Of a DNA stretch of 64,000 nt, positions 33,701 to 46,000 are shown piece by piece. This DNA is from Ectocarpus siliculosus (lineage: Eukaryota > Sar > Phaeophyceae > Ectocarpales > Ectocarpaceae). The notes under the pieces were generated by a model. That model made no database searches, was not told the origin of the DNA, and saw only the letters and a list, made by a program, of their open reading frames with translations. A program made the translations under genes and the position numbers. The stretch spans positions 4,837,021 through 4,901,020 of the forward strand of contig FN649751.1 of the NCBI GenBank assembly GCA_000310025.1, given 5' to 3'. Each line of letters starts with the position of its first letter. Within the stretch, counting starts at the first letter, position 1.

Positions 33701-36700
33701 CTTGGGACGCACACGCCAGGCACGGAGACGACGACAATATCGCGCGAAGAGGGTGGTACGGTACTGAGTGCCATCCGTTTGGATCGACGGGCGTGGTGGG
33801 AAGGCGGCAACAAGACTTGTGTCATGGAGCTAGAGTTTCGGAGGAACAAACCCGTGGTGTCCACCAGCGCAACACGGAAGGGAAAGGATCAACACTCCAC
33901 ACGGGAAAACTTCCCGCAAGCGCGCTCCCAACAGAATGTCCAAGACACAGAGAGACTTCGGCTCGAATCGAGCCACCCCGACGGAAAAGCGACACAACCA
34001 ACGATGCTTGAGCAACCAATCACACGAACTTCCTTCTGCCGGGTCACCCACGGGCTACAGTAGTTGGAAGGAGCCCATCGGTAACCCGAGAGACTGCCCG
34101 ATAGGCGTGGACTCGCACCCTCCCAATCGTCTCAAACTTTTCTTTCATCGCATCCTCTCACCCCGTCTGGTCGAAAGCCTTCGTTCGGCAGGGTTTGAGA
34201 CCCCATCTGCCACAGATAGTCGAGGTAGCAATGCACAACCTGCAACGACGGGGCAAGGCGAGACCGTCACTTTCGTATAAACAAACCAATCAAGAACAAG
34301 CAGGGGTATCCAACGCAAGAGGTGCAAGCAGGAAAGAACGAACGAGCAGAAATAAATGGCAGTGGAAGGGAGGGAGTTGCGCCAGGGTGTCAGGGACAGG
34401 GACAAGGACAGAGACGGGGAGGGCGAAAGAGAGGGCAGACACCGATACCGACGGAAAGGATCGGGGGGTGTGGTCGATATCGACGGCAGGGCCACAAACT
34501 TGTCGCCCAACAAATGGAAATACTTCCCAAGGTGCCGCAAAAGAAAGACGAAAACAAAAAATGTCCATAGGTGACCAATCGATGGCCACCACGCTCGAAC
34601 ACAGCAACAAGCAACACCACTGCTGTACCGATATCAAAACAAGAGAAAAAATACAACTTCGTCATACACAAACACTAGGTTTGCTTCATTGTTAATTGTT
34701 AACATCCCATGCGAGCACCCAGGGTCGGATCAATAGAGACTGTCAACCCATTAACATTTCTCTGGCGGGTTACGAACAGCCGGCCAGTGATCTTAACAAA
34801 AAAATATATATCACGACATTCCAGTAGACGCGAACACACGCAAGGGTTCTCACCCCCCAAGAGCAGTGCGAGACAGAATTGAGTGCATACACCTCGAAAC
34901 GACGAGTGAACATACTGTAGATACACATGCCACGCAGATCATGACAGGTAGGTACACACCTTCATCCCCTTCCCGGTCATGCCTCCGTGCACCACGCCCT
35001 CTCTGTCCTTGATCATTTCCCCCACCTGAGTAGCCACAGCCCAACACAACACGGCACCGCCCGGCAAAAGAGCACATCGCTCACGTACGTACCAAGACAG
35101 ACCAGCCGAAACAGAGATAACGTGCAGATCGGGCTTGGAGGATTCGGGCGGGGGGCGAGCACGTAGTGCGAACGTATCGCCAACGAACGCACGCACTGCT
35201 AGCACCGCGTAGAAGGAAGGCACATACGACAGCTGCAGTTGCGAGAGCGAAACCTTGCGCGAGATAATCAGAATCTCATACGCACACACCCGTGCACAGG
35301 CTACCATCAGGGAGAGCGAGAGGCTACGACAAACGCCCCGAGTGCACTCTGCGATATGTGCAACCAAGAAGTCTACACAGCAGTCGTACGTACCGCGTAC
35401 GGCTCGGGGTTACCGCTGGACATGACGCATCGCCTCTCCCCCATCACGTAGTCCACCGAGGCCAGATCCCGTACCACGACGCCTGCTCGCGGAAAAGAAG
35501 GTGGCAAGTAATCGGCACCAAGTACACACACACATCGTACGTTGTTTCGATGTTTGTTCTTGGCTGTCGTAAACACCACCTCCGCCTTTTCCCAACCCCC
35601 CCCTGTTCTTTCGAAGCGGCTACAGAGCGGAGTTCATGGTGCCTCGTGTGGGGCGACTATTTCCCGAACCGGTCATGTACATACCACGTCAGTGGCGATC
35701 TACAAAGGACACGTTTCGCAGCAATAACGCACGAGCAAACCAAAGAGACAATGCACGTGCCACATACAAAAAGAGTGGCGGAATGCACGGCAGCCACTGC
35801 TGTACACGTCGCGGGGGGTTTTGTTTACCTGGAAGCATGACATCAGCTCCGTTCAAAAGGAACTTGCTGACAGGTGGGTGGACCACGAGGGGAGGGCAAC
35901 ACCGGCCTGCCTCAGTCCCCGCCGCCGTCGCCCCGCCTCCCGCCGCCGCCGCCGCCGCCGCTCCTGGCGTTGTCGATGCCAATTGCCCGACCCTCCACAG
36001 GGCGTACACGGTGGGGAAGAGGTTGTTGCGGCCGTCGGAGTCGAAGAAGAGGGGGGTCTTGGTGGGGACGTGGAAGTACACCAGGGCGCGGGTGGCGAGC
36101 TTGACCACCTCTATGCCATCCTAAGGAGATGAAATGAAGCCGGAACCGTGAGAGGGGAGGTGTACTCATGTAAACGCATGCCGTAGTCGTTGGACCGTTG
36201 ACCTCGCATCCCTATGAACAATGCCCGGACGGAGCGATAGGCCGGGTTGGGTGTGGTGGGGTATCTTCATGCTAGGCTTTGTGTGCGATGGACACACGGG
36301 GGCTTTGTCCTGCGTGTTCGACCACATACCCTAAATCGATAGGTTCGACGAAAGATACCGCCCCCGCTCGACACGTCGGAACGATTGGTCATATTTGATC
36401 GGTCCTGTGGGAACAATGCTCCGTCCCCTCGAGGACGTGCGGGTCAATGGTCTAACACCTAAGGCATGCAAAACACAGGAGCACCCCCCGCCCCATTCGA
36501 CTCGTCATCGGTCCTGCTTCTCCTTCTCGTGATTGGAGGAGCCGGGGAGCAGCAGTTGTCCTACAAGTACGACCGACCCAAAAGAAATTGAGTTAAGCCG
36601 GGCAAAAGCTTTGGTGCCGTAAAGTTCTGCTTGGCAGCTCTCGGCTGCGGCGCGTGCGATCCGGCAAGCGAGTGAGATTCTGTGTGAGATATAGCAGTAG

Positions 36701-37229
36701 GTACACAGGCACCGACCTGTACCAGCAATAGTATTTCAACACCCACAAGCGTTCTTTTGTGGTTGGCAACCAAAAGGGGGAGTGGGCAGGGGAGAGGAAA
36801 ACAACGCCGGCGTTTCTACCGATGCGGCAAGTGAAGAAAGAGCAAACCGCCCCGTTCTTACGATACATGCAGCAGCAGCCAGAGAGGCCGCAGAGGGACT
36901 GCTTGCGGAAAGATAACAAAGTCAACAGCAGGTTTCTTGCGCAAAGTCCTGTGCGGTCCATCTACATTTTGCAGCATTGCACTTATCCCGTGCATAGCAG
37001 CAAGTGAGGCTAGGTTGTGCACCACCCTTTCCCGTCACTGCAACAACCTACTGGTCCTCACACAAGCAACATGATACTTCATTCCTACCTTGTTAGGCAT
37101 CAGCTCATCGATGATCTCTTTAGTCAGCAGAGGGAGCGCCGAAACAATTTCCGCTTTTATCTTCTTCGCTGCGCTGTTCTTGAGCAGGCTCCGGCTCCGC
37201 TCAGCCACGTCTTGTTTCTTTCGAAACAT
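28512..37229 (-). CDS. EIF2D: Eukaryotic translation initiation factor 2D (eIF2D, ligatin)
   Basis: Thirteen exons (minus): 37089..37229, 35829..36120, 35394..35482, 34960..35025, 34162..34239, 33239..33658, 31810..31875, 31319..31493, 30751..30860, 30266..30358, 29763..29908, 29186..29294, 28512..28658. They join to 643 aa (human eIF2D is 584). N-terminus MFRKKQDVAERS followed by the DUF1947/PUA region with PLFFDSDGRNNLFPTVYALW, NGADVMLPG and VVHCYLDYLWQMG; an acidic and Gly-rich linker; the SWIB/MDM2-like segment (YRKISNFLQEMEGRGLV); GVNRAHPDLRAFK; and a C-terminal SUI1 domain (SIEVEKRQGN, KVRGLEAYGIDP, LSEEMGIP). The family delivers initiator or elongator tRNA to the ribosomal P site without GTP and recycles 40S subunits after termination, in the cytosol. 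The order matches the full family architecture, with Ala- and Gly-rich insertions as the only oddities. It is divergent with the coiled-coil gene starting at 37800. Confidence 0.93.
29522..29624. repeat. (CAA)n microsatellite, about 34 units
   Basis: A nearly pure CAA run in eIF2D intron 11. It follows a 43-bp duplication of a GACTGGGGGCAGGAGGAAAT unit (about 29447 and 29490). Poly-Asn, poly-Gln and poly-Thr readings across it are artefacts. Confidence 0.95.
30575..30740. repeat. (TCTGTC)n and (CT)n microsatellite
   Basis: A CTCTGT array passes into a CT array in eIF2D intron 9, ending only about ten bases from the donor side of exon 9 (30751..30860). Confidence 0.95.
32165..32285. repeat. 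Dispersed repeat family C, copy 1
   Basis: It contains TGGAGCAATCGAGCTTTGAA followed by AATCGGTC; near 55.99 kb a related TGGAGTAATCGAGCTCTGAC followed by AATCGGTC occurs. Both have GGTAGCT about 60-90 bases later. It lies in eIF2D intron 6. Two copies only, so the family status is tentative. Confidence 0.45.
32624..33018. mobile_element. Foldback (long inverted repeat) element
   Basis: The ends are a 41-base imperfect inverted repeat: 32624..32664 begins GGCAACCTTT and ends GTAACGCACGACG, and 32978..33018 is its reverse complement with about five mismatches in one patch. The arms continue inward with related CGGCATTACCGG / CCGGTAATGCC blocks, meeting near 32764-32790. It sits in eIF2D intron 6 and has no open frame, so a non-autonomous foldback transposon or MITE is likely. 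Confidence 0.75.
36150..36290 (+). repeat. Dispersed repeat family A, copy 2
   Basis: In eIF2D intron 1, in the orientation opposite to most other copies: GCATGCCGTAGTCGTTGGAC, then CTCGCATCCCTA and CGGACGGAGCGATAGGCCGG. It preserves the part that looks like an A box and a weak B-box-like GGCCGGGTTGGG. Confidence 0.6.
36425..36500 (-). repeat. Dispersed repeat family A, copy 3 (diverged)
   Basis: GGGTCAATGGTCTAACACCTA then AGGCATGC and a C-rich tail on the plus strand; the same core as the other copies with several changes, about 250 bases from copy 2. Confidence 0.5.
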
Positions 37230-37510
37230 TGTGCGTCGTACGCATACAGCGGTGCAAATGCAGCTTGTACCGTTGTACCGTGCAAAGCTGGAAGCTGCGA
37301 AGCGGTGCGAAGCTGAGGTGCTTGGAGGGGGACAGACGCTGGCAGTGTCCACGGGGTACCTTGCTTGGGTTTCCAACAAGTTCGGGAGGCACTTTTTGTA
37401 ACGGTACTGACACATCGATCGACGTTTCGACGACACGACGAAAGAACACTTAGGGTTAGGGTTAGAGGGCACTGAGGCGAGATGGGATCGGTTATTTAAT
37501 GTGAGCACAA

Positions 37511-37559
<49 letters not shown>

Positions 37560-37799
37560 TGCAGCAACAGCAACAACAAAAACAACGACAACAACAACAA
37601 TAACAGCAACCTTACCGGAGAGAGCCACGATCTGTCGGTGACGTGGACATCGCGGCCAAAGCCCGCCTTCGTCCTGCACGTACAGTTCCTTTGCCTTGCA
37701 GAGTAATAGAGGGAAGAGGAGAAACTGGACAGAAGCCAGAACGATTGTTGGATGTTACAACAACAGCGGCTCGGTCGAGGATTAAGGTGCATGTGATAA
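37230..37799. promoter_or_regulatory. Divergent promoter region, eIF2D / coiled-coil gene
   Basis: The start codons of eIF2D (37229, minus) and the coiled-coil gene (37800, plus) are 571 bases apart, so the promoters and leaders of both must lie here or in overlapping leaders. It holds two TAGGGT telomere-type units (37449-37466) and a CAG run. No TATA box is evident. Confidence 0.5.
37511..37559. repeat. (CAG)n microsatellite
   Basis: About 15 CAG triplets, then CAA-rich sequence, within the shared promoter region of two divergent genes. Confidence 0.9.
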
Positions 37800-40569
37800 A
37801 TGAATCCTCCGACTGCAGTGCCATCGGAGCCAGTGCTGACCGGCAGCGTGCGGAAAACGCTCCTTCAGCAGCAGACCGAGTATACTGTCCGCGATCCTTC
37901 AACTCACGCCGCTCGACAGGTGTGTTTCGTGCGCTTTCACCCCTGTGTCGGGCGATATGGTTGCGAGCAATGGGGGTTGGCGACTCGACGCTCCTATTAC
38001 CACCATGAAACTCTTGCATGCCGTGGTAAGTAGATGGCATCGACGACAACCTACTTGCAATATTTTAACATGCACGTAAAAGGTATCGATTTCGGATCAG
38101 GATATAGAATAAAAGGCGCCATCACTGCTGTGGTATGTGCTGCAAAAGGTCGCCATGAAAGGGTGTGTGCATTGTATTAGTGCTGTCTGGTACAAGCACA
38201 CTACACCGAGCACGCGTTGCTAATTTCAAAGACTTGCTGTAAGTATGGCATGCTGCTTCCGTGTTAGGTGCGGGAACTGGATACGTTTGCGGGATCTATG
38301 GGAGCGAAGAAGAGGGCCTGTCTCGAACAAATCGAGAAGGATCGGCAGGAGCTGGGGTACATCGACAGTCAGATAAATAGTGAAGCAAGGAAGTGAGTGC
38401 CACGCCTATCCTGCTTGTTCTTACTGCATTCTGGATACACGATGTGATGCTCACGATATTCACTACTGTAAGGACTGCACGATCTACAACAACATATATA
38501 TGTAGCTAGACTATAAGCGCATGCCTCTCTTTGCCCGATATGCCACTAGACGCATGACTTTGACTGTTGCCTGGCTAGGGCCTCTGCTTCTCTTTCGGTT
38601 TGCTTTGAGCTCTCTATTGTCACGTTTGTGATGATTTTCTGAGTTCTTATGATTTTTGGTTTATACAAGGCAACATCGTGGTGTGCTCATTTTCCATGGC
38701 ATCGTATGTGCCAGTACCCCAAGCGGTGAACGGGCCGACGCATTTGCATGCATTCTTGTAGAACGTGCCTCCATGTTGGATTCTCTCTACGATAATTACT
38801 TTTTCTTCTCTTCTTTTCTTCCGGCATTTTTTACACGTGTGTACCCTTTTGGTGGTAGTTGGCCTGTTACCACGGAACGCGTTCGCATCTGTTGGACCGG
38901 TACGGATGTTAGCAGGTACTACGAGCAAAGACCGGCGTTATAAAGATCACAACAATGCAACAACGACCCCGCATGGTATGGGATGAGAGAAACGTATGCA
39001 TAGAAGCGTCAAAAAGTGGGACAAAAAGGCAGTGGCGATCTACTACAACCTACCACCGGTCTATCGGCGGCTTGATCACCCCAATGAATTTCTGTGTTGT
39101 CGCTGCCTCGTTCATGATATCATGGTACCCAGATACGATGCTCTGCTGGAGAGCTTAAGCGTGCGCCGAGCCGAGCGAGATCGGTTGCGTAAGCATCTCG
39201 GACGATGTAAAGGCGACAACAATTCGGTGCGTTACCCCACCCGTCATTCGCACTTCACACGGTGGTCAGTGTAGGTCACACGAAAAACAAATACCAGGAA
39301 GTATGCAAAATTATCCGTTGTAGAGACTGAGCAACAAAAGATGGACCAGGCGCCGGAATAGCCTACGATATTTTACTCACTACACAGGCACGCGACTTTG
39401 AGCAGGTCAAATGAAGAAGCCGTATCGTGTTCAGGGAGAGCAGAGTGGCCGTCAGCAGCGACGACGAGCTTATTGTGGTCCATACCACAACAACGATAAC
39501 ACGTAGACTAGAACTTCGGGCACTTGCATGTTCGAGCGTGACCGATACGTGCCCATCACATTTACCGCCTACACTTTTGACATTGCCAAGACACTGAAAA
39601 AACCGACAGCCCCACGTACAGAGAGCAAGCCGCGAACCCTCCACGCCAGTTTTGTCTCTTGAACCACTCTTCTCCTCGCCGCCCGCTCCACTTCTTAACC
39701 CCCACCCCCCACCCCTCCGGCCGGTGTTCGCCATCGGGATTGGGTTTTCGTCGCTTGGCAACGACGTTGTAAAACAAGCCAATTAACTTCGTGAACTCGG
39801 CAACCAGGTTGTTACCGTTTTTTTTTTTACCTCTTTTTTCTTTTGCGGTAGCCATAGTGGGGGTCGAGTAGATCATGTTGTGCGGGGTCGAGAAGCCTCA
39901 CTCCGCGCAACGGGGGATGATCGCACCACGTTGTGTTAAAATGGTCAAGCATCCTCGAGGCAGTTATACAGTGCTTACAGCTGTCTCTGGAGGTGGAAGC
40001 ACCAGAAAATAAAGTAAGTCATACGCAGCTGTCATCCGTACGCAAGGGAGAAAGCACAAGATGCCGAACACCCTTAGCAGGATGCAGCGCACCCTTCATG
40101 CGACTCGCCGAATACCTCACGGTGCTTCGCGCTTGGTGATGTGAGAGCTTGGTCCGGTGAGAACCCGGCGTGCTCCGTCCCGGCTTTGTAGGGATGCGAG
40201 GTCAATGGTCAAACGACTACGGCATGCACGACTATGAGTATACCCCCCCCCGCCCCCCCCCGCCCCCCCCCCCCGCACGCACGCCTTCCGTTAAAGCTGA
40301 TGGGAGATGCGTCCTCAAGGACGAGCTGGGTCCGCAGAGAAGACAGCAGGATGCTCAAGTCCGTCTCCAGCATGGAGTTAGAAGCCGCTAGGGGGTTCGG
40401 GTCGGGACCGGGGACGACTTTCAGCCGGAAGAGGTCGAGGGGCGGGGGAAGCGCCGGCGGGAGTTCCGCGAATACTCTTCCGCCGCTAGGGGGGCGCAGC
40501 GGGAGCGGGTCTGGCGGCGGCGGCGGGCGCATTAACCACTCGATTTCTGCTCCGGCTTTGAGGAGATGA
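37800..40569 (+). CDS. Small coiled-coil protein, function unknown
   Basis: Five exons (plus): 37800..37919, 38268..38392, 39133..39226, 39981..40013, 40297..40569; phases close to 214 aa. The N-terminus is Pro-rich, residues about 40-105 are charged and strongly helical (RKTLLQQQTEY, KKRACLEQIEKDRQELGY, YDALLESLSVRRAERDRLRK), consistent with a coiled coil, and the C-terminus is Gly/Ser-rich with basic patches, ending INHSISAPALRR. Exon 4 is a 33-base micro-exon with good splice sites (TTACAG, then AAA-GTAAGT). I do not recognise the family. It is divergent with eIF2D and convergent with AP4M1 (660 bases between stops). The last intron contains a dispersed-repeat copy whose C-rich tail lies just before the exon 5 acceptor. 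Exon 5 is the least certain, since an open minus-strand reading overlaps it. Confidence 0.6.
39715..39880. repeat. Dispersed repeat family B, copy 1
   Basis: It contains GTGTTCGCCATCGGGATTGG, TTTTCGTCGCTTGGCAACGA, CGTTGTAAAACAAGCC, GTGAACTCGGCAACCAGGTT and a T-rich tail ending in a TACCTC element. The same blocks in the same order occur, in duplicate, at 61.81-62.02 kb. It lies in an intron of the coiled-coil gene. Confidence 0.75.
40141..40290 (-). repeat. Dispersed repeat family A, copy 4
   Basis: One of the best-preserved copies: GGTCCGGTGAGAACCCGGCG, CTCCGTCCCGGCTTTGTAGG, GATGCGAGGTCAATGGTCAA, ACGACTACGGCATGC, then a long C-rich tail. On the minus strand it begins like a tRNA 5' half and has CCGGGTTCTCACCGG in the B-box position. 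Its C tail abuts the acceptor of exon 5 of the coiled-coil gene. Confidence 0.65.
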
Positions 40570-41229
40570 TCAACAAAAAATCGGGAAGGGATGGAGATTT
40601 TTCGATGTGATCACGATCAGTCGGCAGAGTTCAGAGAATCGCTCACAGGCCTCATTCAAAGGATTTCCGCGCATCTTGTGCTGGCAGGGCGAACACCCTT
40701 AAGGAGGTTCCCCCTCGTCAAAGAAGACGGCCTTGTGGAAAAACAAAAACAGACGACAAAACTGTGCCCAAAGAAAGATGGCCGAGCGAACAGTGCAGCA
40801 CCGCCCCGCGCCGATCCCACCGGCTCCAGCGCACAGACGTATGCGTAACACCCGGAGGATCATGTTCGTCCGGAGCTAGAATGCTACAGTCTAGCTCAGC
40901 ACGGATCTATCAATCTTGAGAGCCACACATGTCGCGGAGTTGACCGAATCCGTGTGAACGTAATAAGCATCACCAAACACGCTTAATAACCCGCCTCAGG
41001 CCTTCTCGGGAAGACTCCGACGTGCGCCCATAAGTAATTTTAGTCGCTGAAATCAACGACTAGTAATCCTCCGTGAGTCTTTCCCATCATCCTCCGCCTT
41101 GTCGTCTTGTTGGGCCAACAACTCCAGCCAGCATCCGCTCGTCGTCCTCGTAGTCGCCCTTCCTCGCCCTCTTTTTCCGCGAGAGAGAGTCGGAGCCATC
41201 GCGCTGGCGAGGTCTCGAGAACCATTCTT

Positions 41230-42995
41230 CTACACTCGGCAAACGTACGACGAAGACTGCGTGACGTATCGGACCCATCTGCGAAGGGGCACGACACAAT
41301 GGAATGGCAAGCAAGGGGGGTGAGGTAGGGGCGCGGGGAGGACCAGTCCTGGCCAAACTCGATCACGCAAAAGCTGACGCGCAAAGGGACAGCGGCTCGG
41401 TCCTACGACAAGCTTTTGTGGCACTCTTGTGCTCCCGCTACGTTGGTTGTCAACCAACGGCATGACTTGGGACAACTGCTGTGTGTGCCTTGCAGCCGCC
41501 ATCACCATCACCCCCGGTGTGTCTAGTCTTGACTATATTGCCACGCGTGCGACCATCGGACCGGTCGCGTGTGGCTTCCCTCTGCGCAGTCGCTCGCCGT
41601 GGCTTACCAGCTTGTCTCATGTCCGAAAACAATGTTCCTATCTCTCTGGGCTAGAGCTTCGAGTGGCACGTACGCCCGTGGATCGCACGCTACCCCTCAC
41701 GACAACCCAACACACGAGCGCTGTTGTCACGACAATCGTTCCCGCAAAAACTGCTGCAGAACTCGGCGGTATTCCCAAGCCCGTCTCCGGTGAGGACCTA
41801 GCACAAACCGAAGGACTCGCAAGCTTTCCAACCGGTGCGAGTTCAGCACGCTTTGCCCAAAGCGAAAACCGAAAAATCACTCCAGGAAGGGAGGGCTGCG
41901 CGGGCTCCAACTATCAATCCGATAACCTGAAACTCGTCTGCTCATGGGCGACGAGGGTTCTTTTCCACTCTTGATGCTATTAGCAGCAGCGCTCGACAAA
42001 GGTGTTGGTGGTGCTATTGCGCGGGCTTGGGTCGACGCCCGCCTCACCGGAAAGGGTTGTACGACTTGGCGAACTCGGCAATCTTGAGGTAGCGTACTTG
42101 GAGGTTGCTCACGTTGTACATGGGGATCTCGAACTGCATCGACACCGGCCCGACCTGCAAGGAACGGCCACGACAAAACGAGGCAATTGACGCGTGTGGT
42201 AACCACACACATTTCAGCCGGGAGGGCGAGTGCGGATGAACCCTGGCATCGCAACCACGAGTCTGCCACCACGACAACATAAACCCTGCAGCAACAGGCA
42301 CAGCGCGTATCCATTCTTGCCGTCGGGAGAGTGGACGCCGGGAGGGTTATCGATTCCAGGTTAATCTGACTTTGGCCATTCGACCAGTCGGAGGGAGAGC
42401 TTTGACCTCCCTACTGCGAAAAAAAAGGCGCGGCGAACATTCGGGCCACCTCACCACTTCCACCGTACGTTCGGGAGGGGGGGCCTCCCCTGCTTTCGCC
42501 GACCTACCACTAATGCCAAGCAGTAGGGTACCCACCGGAGAGGACGGGCACTCATCGACCGGCAATCCTCCGGTCTCACCTCTTTTCGGTTGGCGGCGTT
42601 GACCACGTTCGGGAGCGTGACCTTGGCTCTCAGGGTCAGCTCCGATGACCCTTGGAATTTCTTGATCGTCCACACCACCTATTGCGTTGCACGAAACGCA
42701 AACGAAATCGTCAGGCTACCAAGGCCAGCCACAACACGCATGCATGTTAAACGCAGGCATACACGAGTCGACGCATGTCTACCTAAATATACATCGGAGG
42801 AACCAAAACCACACAAGCACGGCAAATGGTGCACCGGAAACGGCAGGTGTGCAGACAATCGATAGAGGTGGCAAGACAGATACGAGGCGAACACGTTCGA
42901 TAGTCCACCCGGTGCCTCACTCACCCGGTGCTCGTTAGCGCTGTACTCCGCCGTCTGCCCGGGGACCCGCGACTCCACCTGCAAAGCAAAAACAG

Positions 42996-43063
<68 letters not shown>

Positions 43064-46000
43064 GCCAGGGTCAAAGAAAACACATGTGGTGTGCCATGGC
43101 GGCTGCCGACGCCATCTGCCCCTACCCTCGTCTGTCCTTCGCAAACGCAAGCATGATGACACTATCACCTTCTGGGTCAATCTTGTGAAACGTGTATTTT
43201 ATACAGCCTGGGCCGGCGAAACCCCGGCATATCCCTCCGTCCCGGCATTGTCGGGATGCGAGATCTATCTATGGTCCAACGACTACGGGATGGGTCGACA
43301 TGAGTACATCCCTCCGCCCCCCCGCCCTTCTCTCGCCCAATCAAGCACAAAGCAACCAGCGGTGAAAAAGATGCTTCGCGTTCCTGAACTGCGCGTTGAA
43401 ACGGCAGGGGACACGGCTCTGGCATGTGCGAGAGAAAAACCTGCCGCGATCATCAGTACCTCCGAGCTGACGCTGACGGCGTTCCTTGGCATGGGCAAGC
43501 GCACGACCACGTTAGTCCCCGCCGCGGTCTCCGGCATGTCGGCCCGCACGATCACAACCACCTCCATCCTGGCCGCGAACACACGGCCGTAAAAAAAACG
43601 GACAAAACAACAAGAAGAAACGACGGGGAAAAAGTGGGAAAATCCGTGAGCAAGGGGGCACGATAAACACACGACAGGTAAAAAAACACGTGCATGTGCG
43701 GCCAAACAGAAGGCGCAATGACGTGGAATTCTGACTCGACACGACGAACCGATTATCTCTTTGCTGGCGGAACGGTATTCGGGAGAAACCAAACGTCGGC
43801 CATCTCGGCGAAGCATGTGTTGGACACACGAGGCGTGTTGCGTACCCAAGCTTCGACGCTATATAGCACAAACGGGTCGGGTGTGAAGTTTGGCTCGTGC
43901 AAAGTGCGTTCAAGACAGACGAAACAGAGAACACAGAATCGGGCCATCAATCATCCCAGTCTTTCTGATCACACAACGCGTGCGGGAGGTTGACGGCTCG
44001 GCACTCAGGCCGGGGGCGGGAGAGGAGCGTCGCTGCTTCTAACAAGAAGGAACGGCAGAGACAAAAAGAGGGATGGGGGACACGCAAGAGAATAGGAGAT
44101 GTATACAAAGTGTACCAAAGTGCCTGTAGGGGTCCCCTATGTCGCCGAAGCGGGAACGACAAGAGAAGGTGCACAGAAAGAACTGTACCTGTCGGGGTCT
44201 GTGTCACCGATGGGGAAAAGGCAAGAGTAGGTACACAGAAACAAATGTACCTGTAAGGGTCTATGTCGCCGATGCTCGGGAACAGGCGGAACGGGCACCG
44301 GAACTCGGCGTTCATGCGGTAGTTGAGCAGCACGAACTCTCCGTCCGGAGGGGTGAAGCTCAGCTGCCGCATCGACTCGAACTCGTCAAGCTTGGCGCAT
44401 TCGTGGAAGTTGCAGTCCTTCGCGACGGCGGAGACACGGAAAAAAGGAACGGCAGCAAGGCAGTAGCGGGGTTTCGTGCACCTTGCGTTAGCGTTAGCAA
44501 AGACCGCTGGCGAGCGACCACCGCCCCTCTGTATTTATCCCCCTTTGCGTTTGACCGCGCGTCGACAGTTAAGTTGGAGCCCGCGACGTCAGCAAGGTTG
44601 CTGCAGGAAATATGCCGCAAGACATGCGTACTCCCTATGTACGAGTGGCCAGCTCGATACCTCACGATAACCTACCGCCAATAACCAACGCTGTTTTCCA
44701 CCACTGCTGGCGAAAAGAAAGCGACGTTGCCCACGACAACCCCGGTTCATGTTGTTCGCACAACCGACGCTCCGGCTCTTCCTCGAGATGTCCCTCGACG
44801 ATTCTTCTCTTCATGCAAAGCGGCCAACAAGGGAACAAGGAATAAGAATATTGGAGTGACTCACGTCCAACACCACCGACCCGAAGCTCGATCCCGCGTT
44901 CGCTTTCCCCACCACAAGGTCCTCGTTCAAGGCCAATCGGAGCTCCGGGTTTCCTGGAGAGAAAACGCGACAAAAATCACGAATCGTTGGGGACATTGTT
45001 CCACACGTCAAGGCCCTCCGGAACCAAACAGCACCATCGACTATGCCACAGCCGCTACATTCGGTAGGACGTGCACTTCAATAAGAATTCTCGACATAAA
45101 CGGCACTCGACGTCATCAACAGAGCCAGAAATCAAAGTGCTAAATTTAGAGGCAAAGCTAGCGTCTCCGTGCCGGTATCGAAGAAGAGACCGGCCGTGAG
45201 AACGTACTATAGTACAAGGTGGTGTTTATCGACTGCGTCACATCTTCCCGATGCGGGAGCCTTTTGACCACCCGCAGTGACTCGGGGCGTGACGTCCAAG
45301 CGCTCTCGTGTTGAGTTGTACGAAATAAATACAATACGATTTGCGTGGATGAATGCTTCTGGCAAGTCGCATCGGCGGTGTCGGGAGATCGCACGTAGAT
45401 CTCGAAAAAAAAAAAAAGGAGGTCACCGAAAGGGTCTTATCTATCGTGCCGGGGGTGCTTGCCGACCGCAGCAGTACCCACCACTCACCGCTGAGGTAGC
45501 TCTTCATCTGTATACACCCGTCGATGGAGCTGTTGACCACCTGGCCGCTTTGGCTGAACAGGACGCTTAATCTGTAACAATCGAAGACCGCCCCCAGAGG
45601 CAGTTACGCCCGCGGGCGCAGATGTGTTCATCGTTTTGCGTGTGGGAGAAACCAGACGTACGTGCCACGTGTGTCGCAATCAGTAGGAACATTCCTTGTG
45701 AGCATAGAACTCTGCCGATGTACAATGGTGTGTTTGCAGCAGCGCGAGCCACGCACAGCAGTGCACAGCGATAACACAGACAAGCCGCCATGGCCAGCAT
45801 CCCACACTTGCCCAATGCGCTCCAGGGTTTGCCTTCCGACACAACCAACCCCGAAGCCAAACATGGCAGATTTTCAAAAATGTGAAGAAAACAAGACAAG
45901 CTGGTGCAACAAATACGGTAACAACACCACCCACCAAAACATGCCCGCGAATGCTCGCAAAAAGAGGGACGTATCACACCGGTTATCAACCGCGCTCAAC

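Noticed and set aside
34460-34520. YFHLLGDKFVALPS as an eIF2D exon
   Set aside because: It resembles the family's HxxxDxLW segment, but its acceptor is poor and 34162..34239 (VVHCYLDYLWQMG) fits phase, splice sites and family far better.
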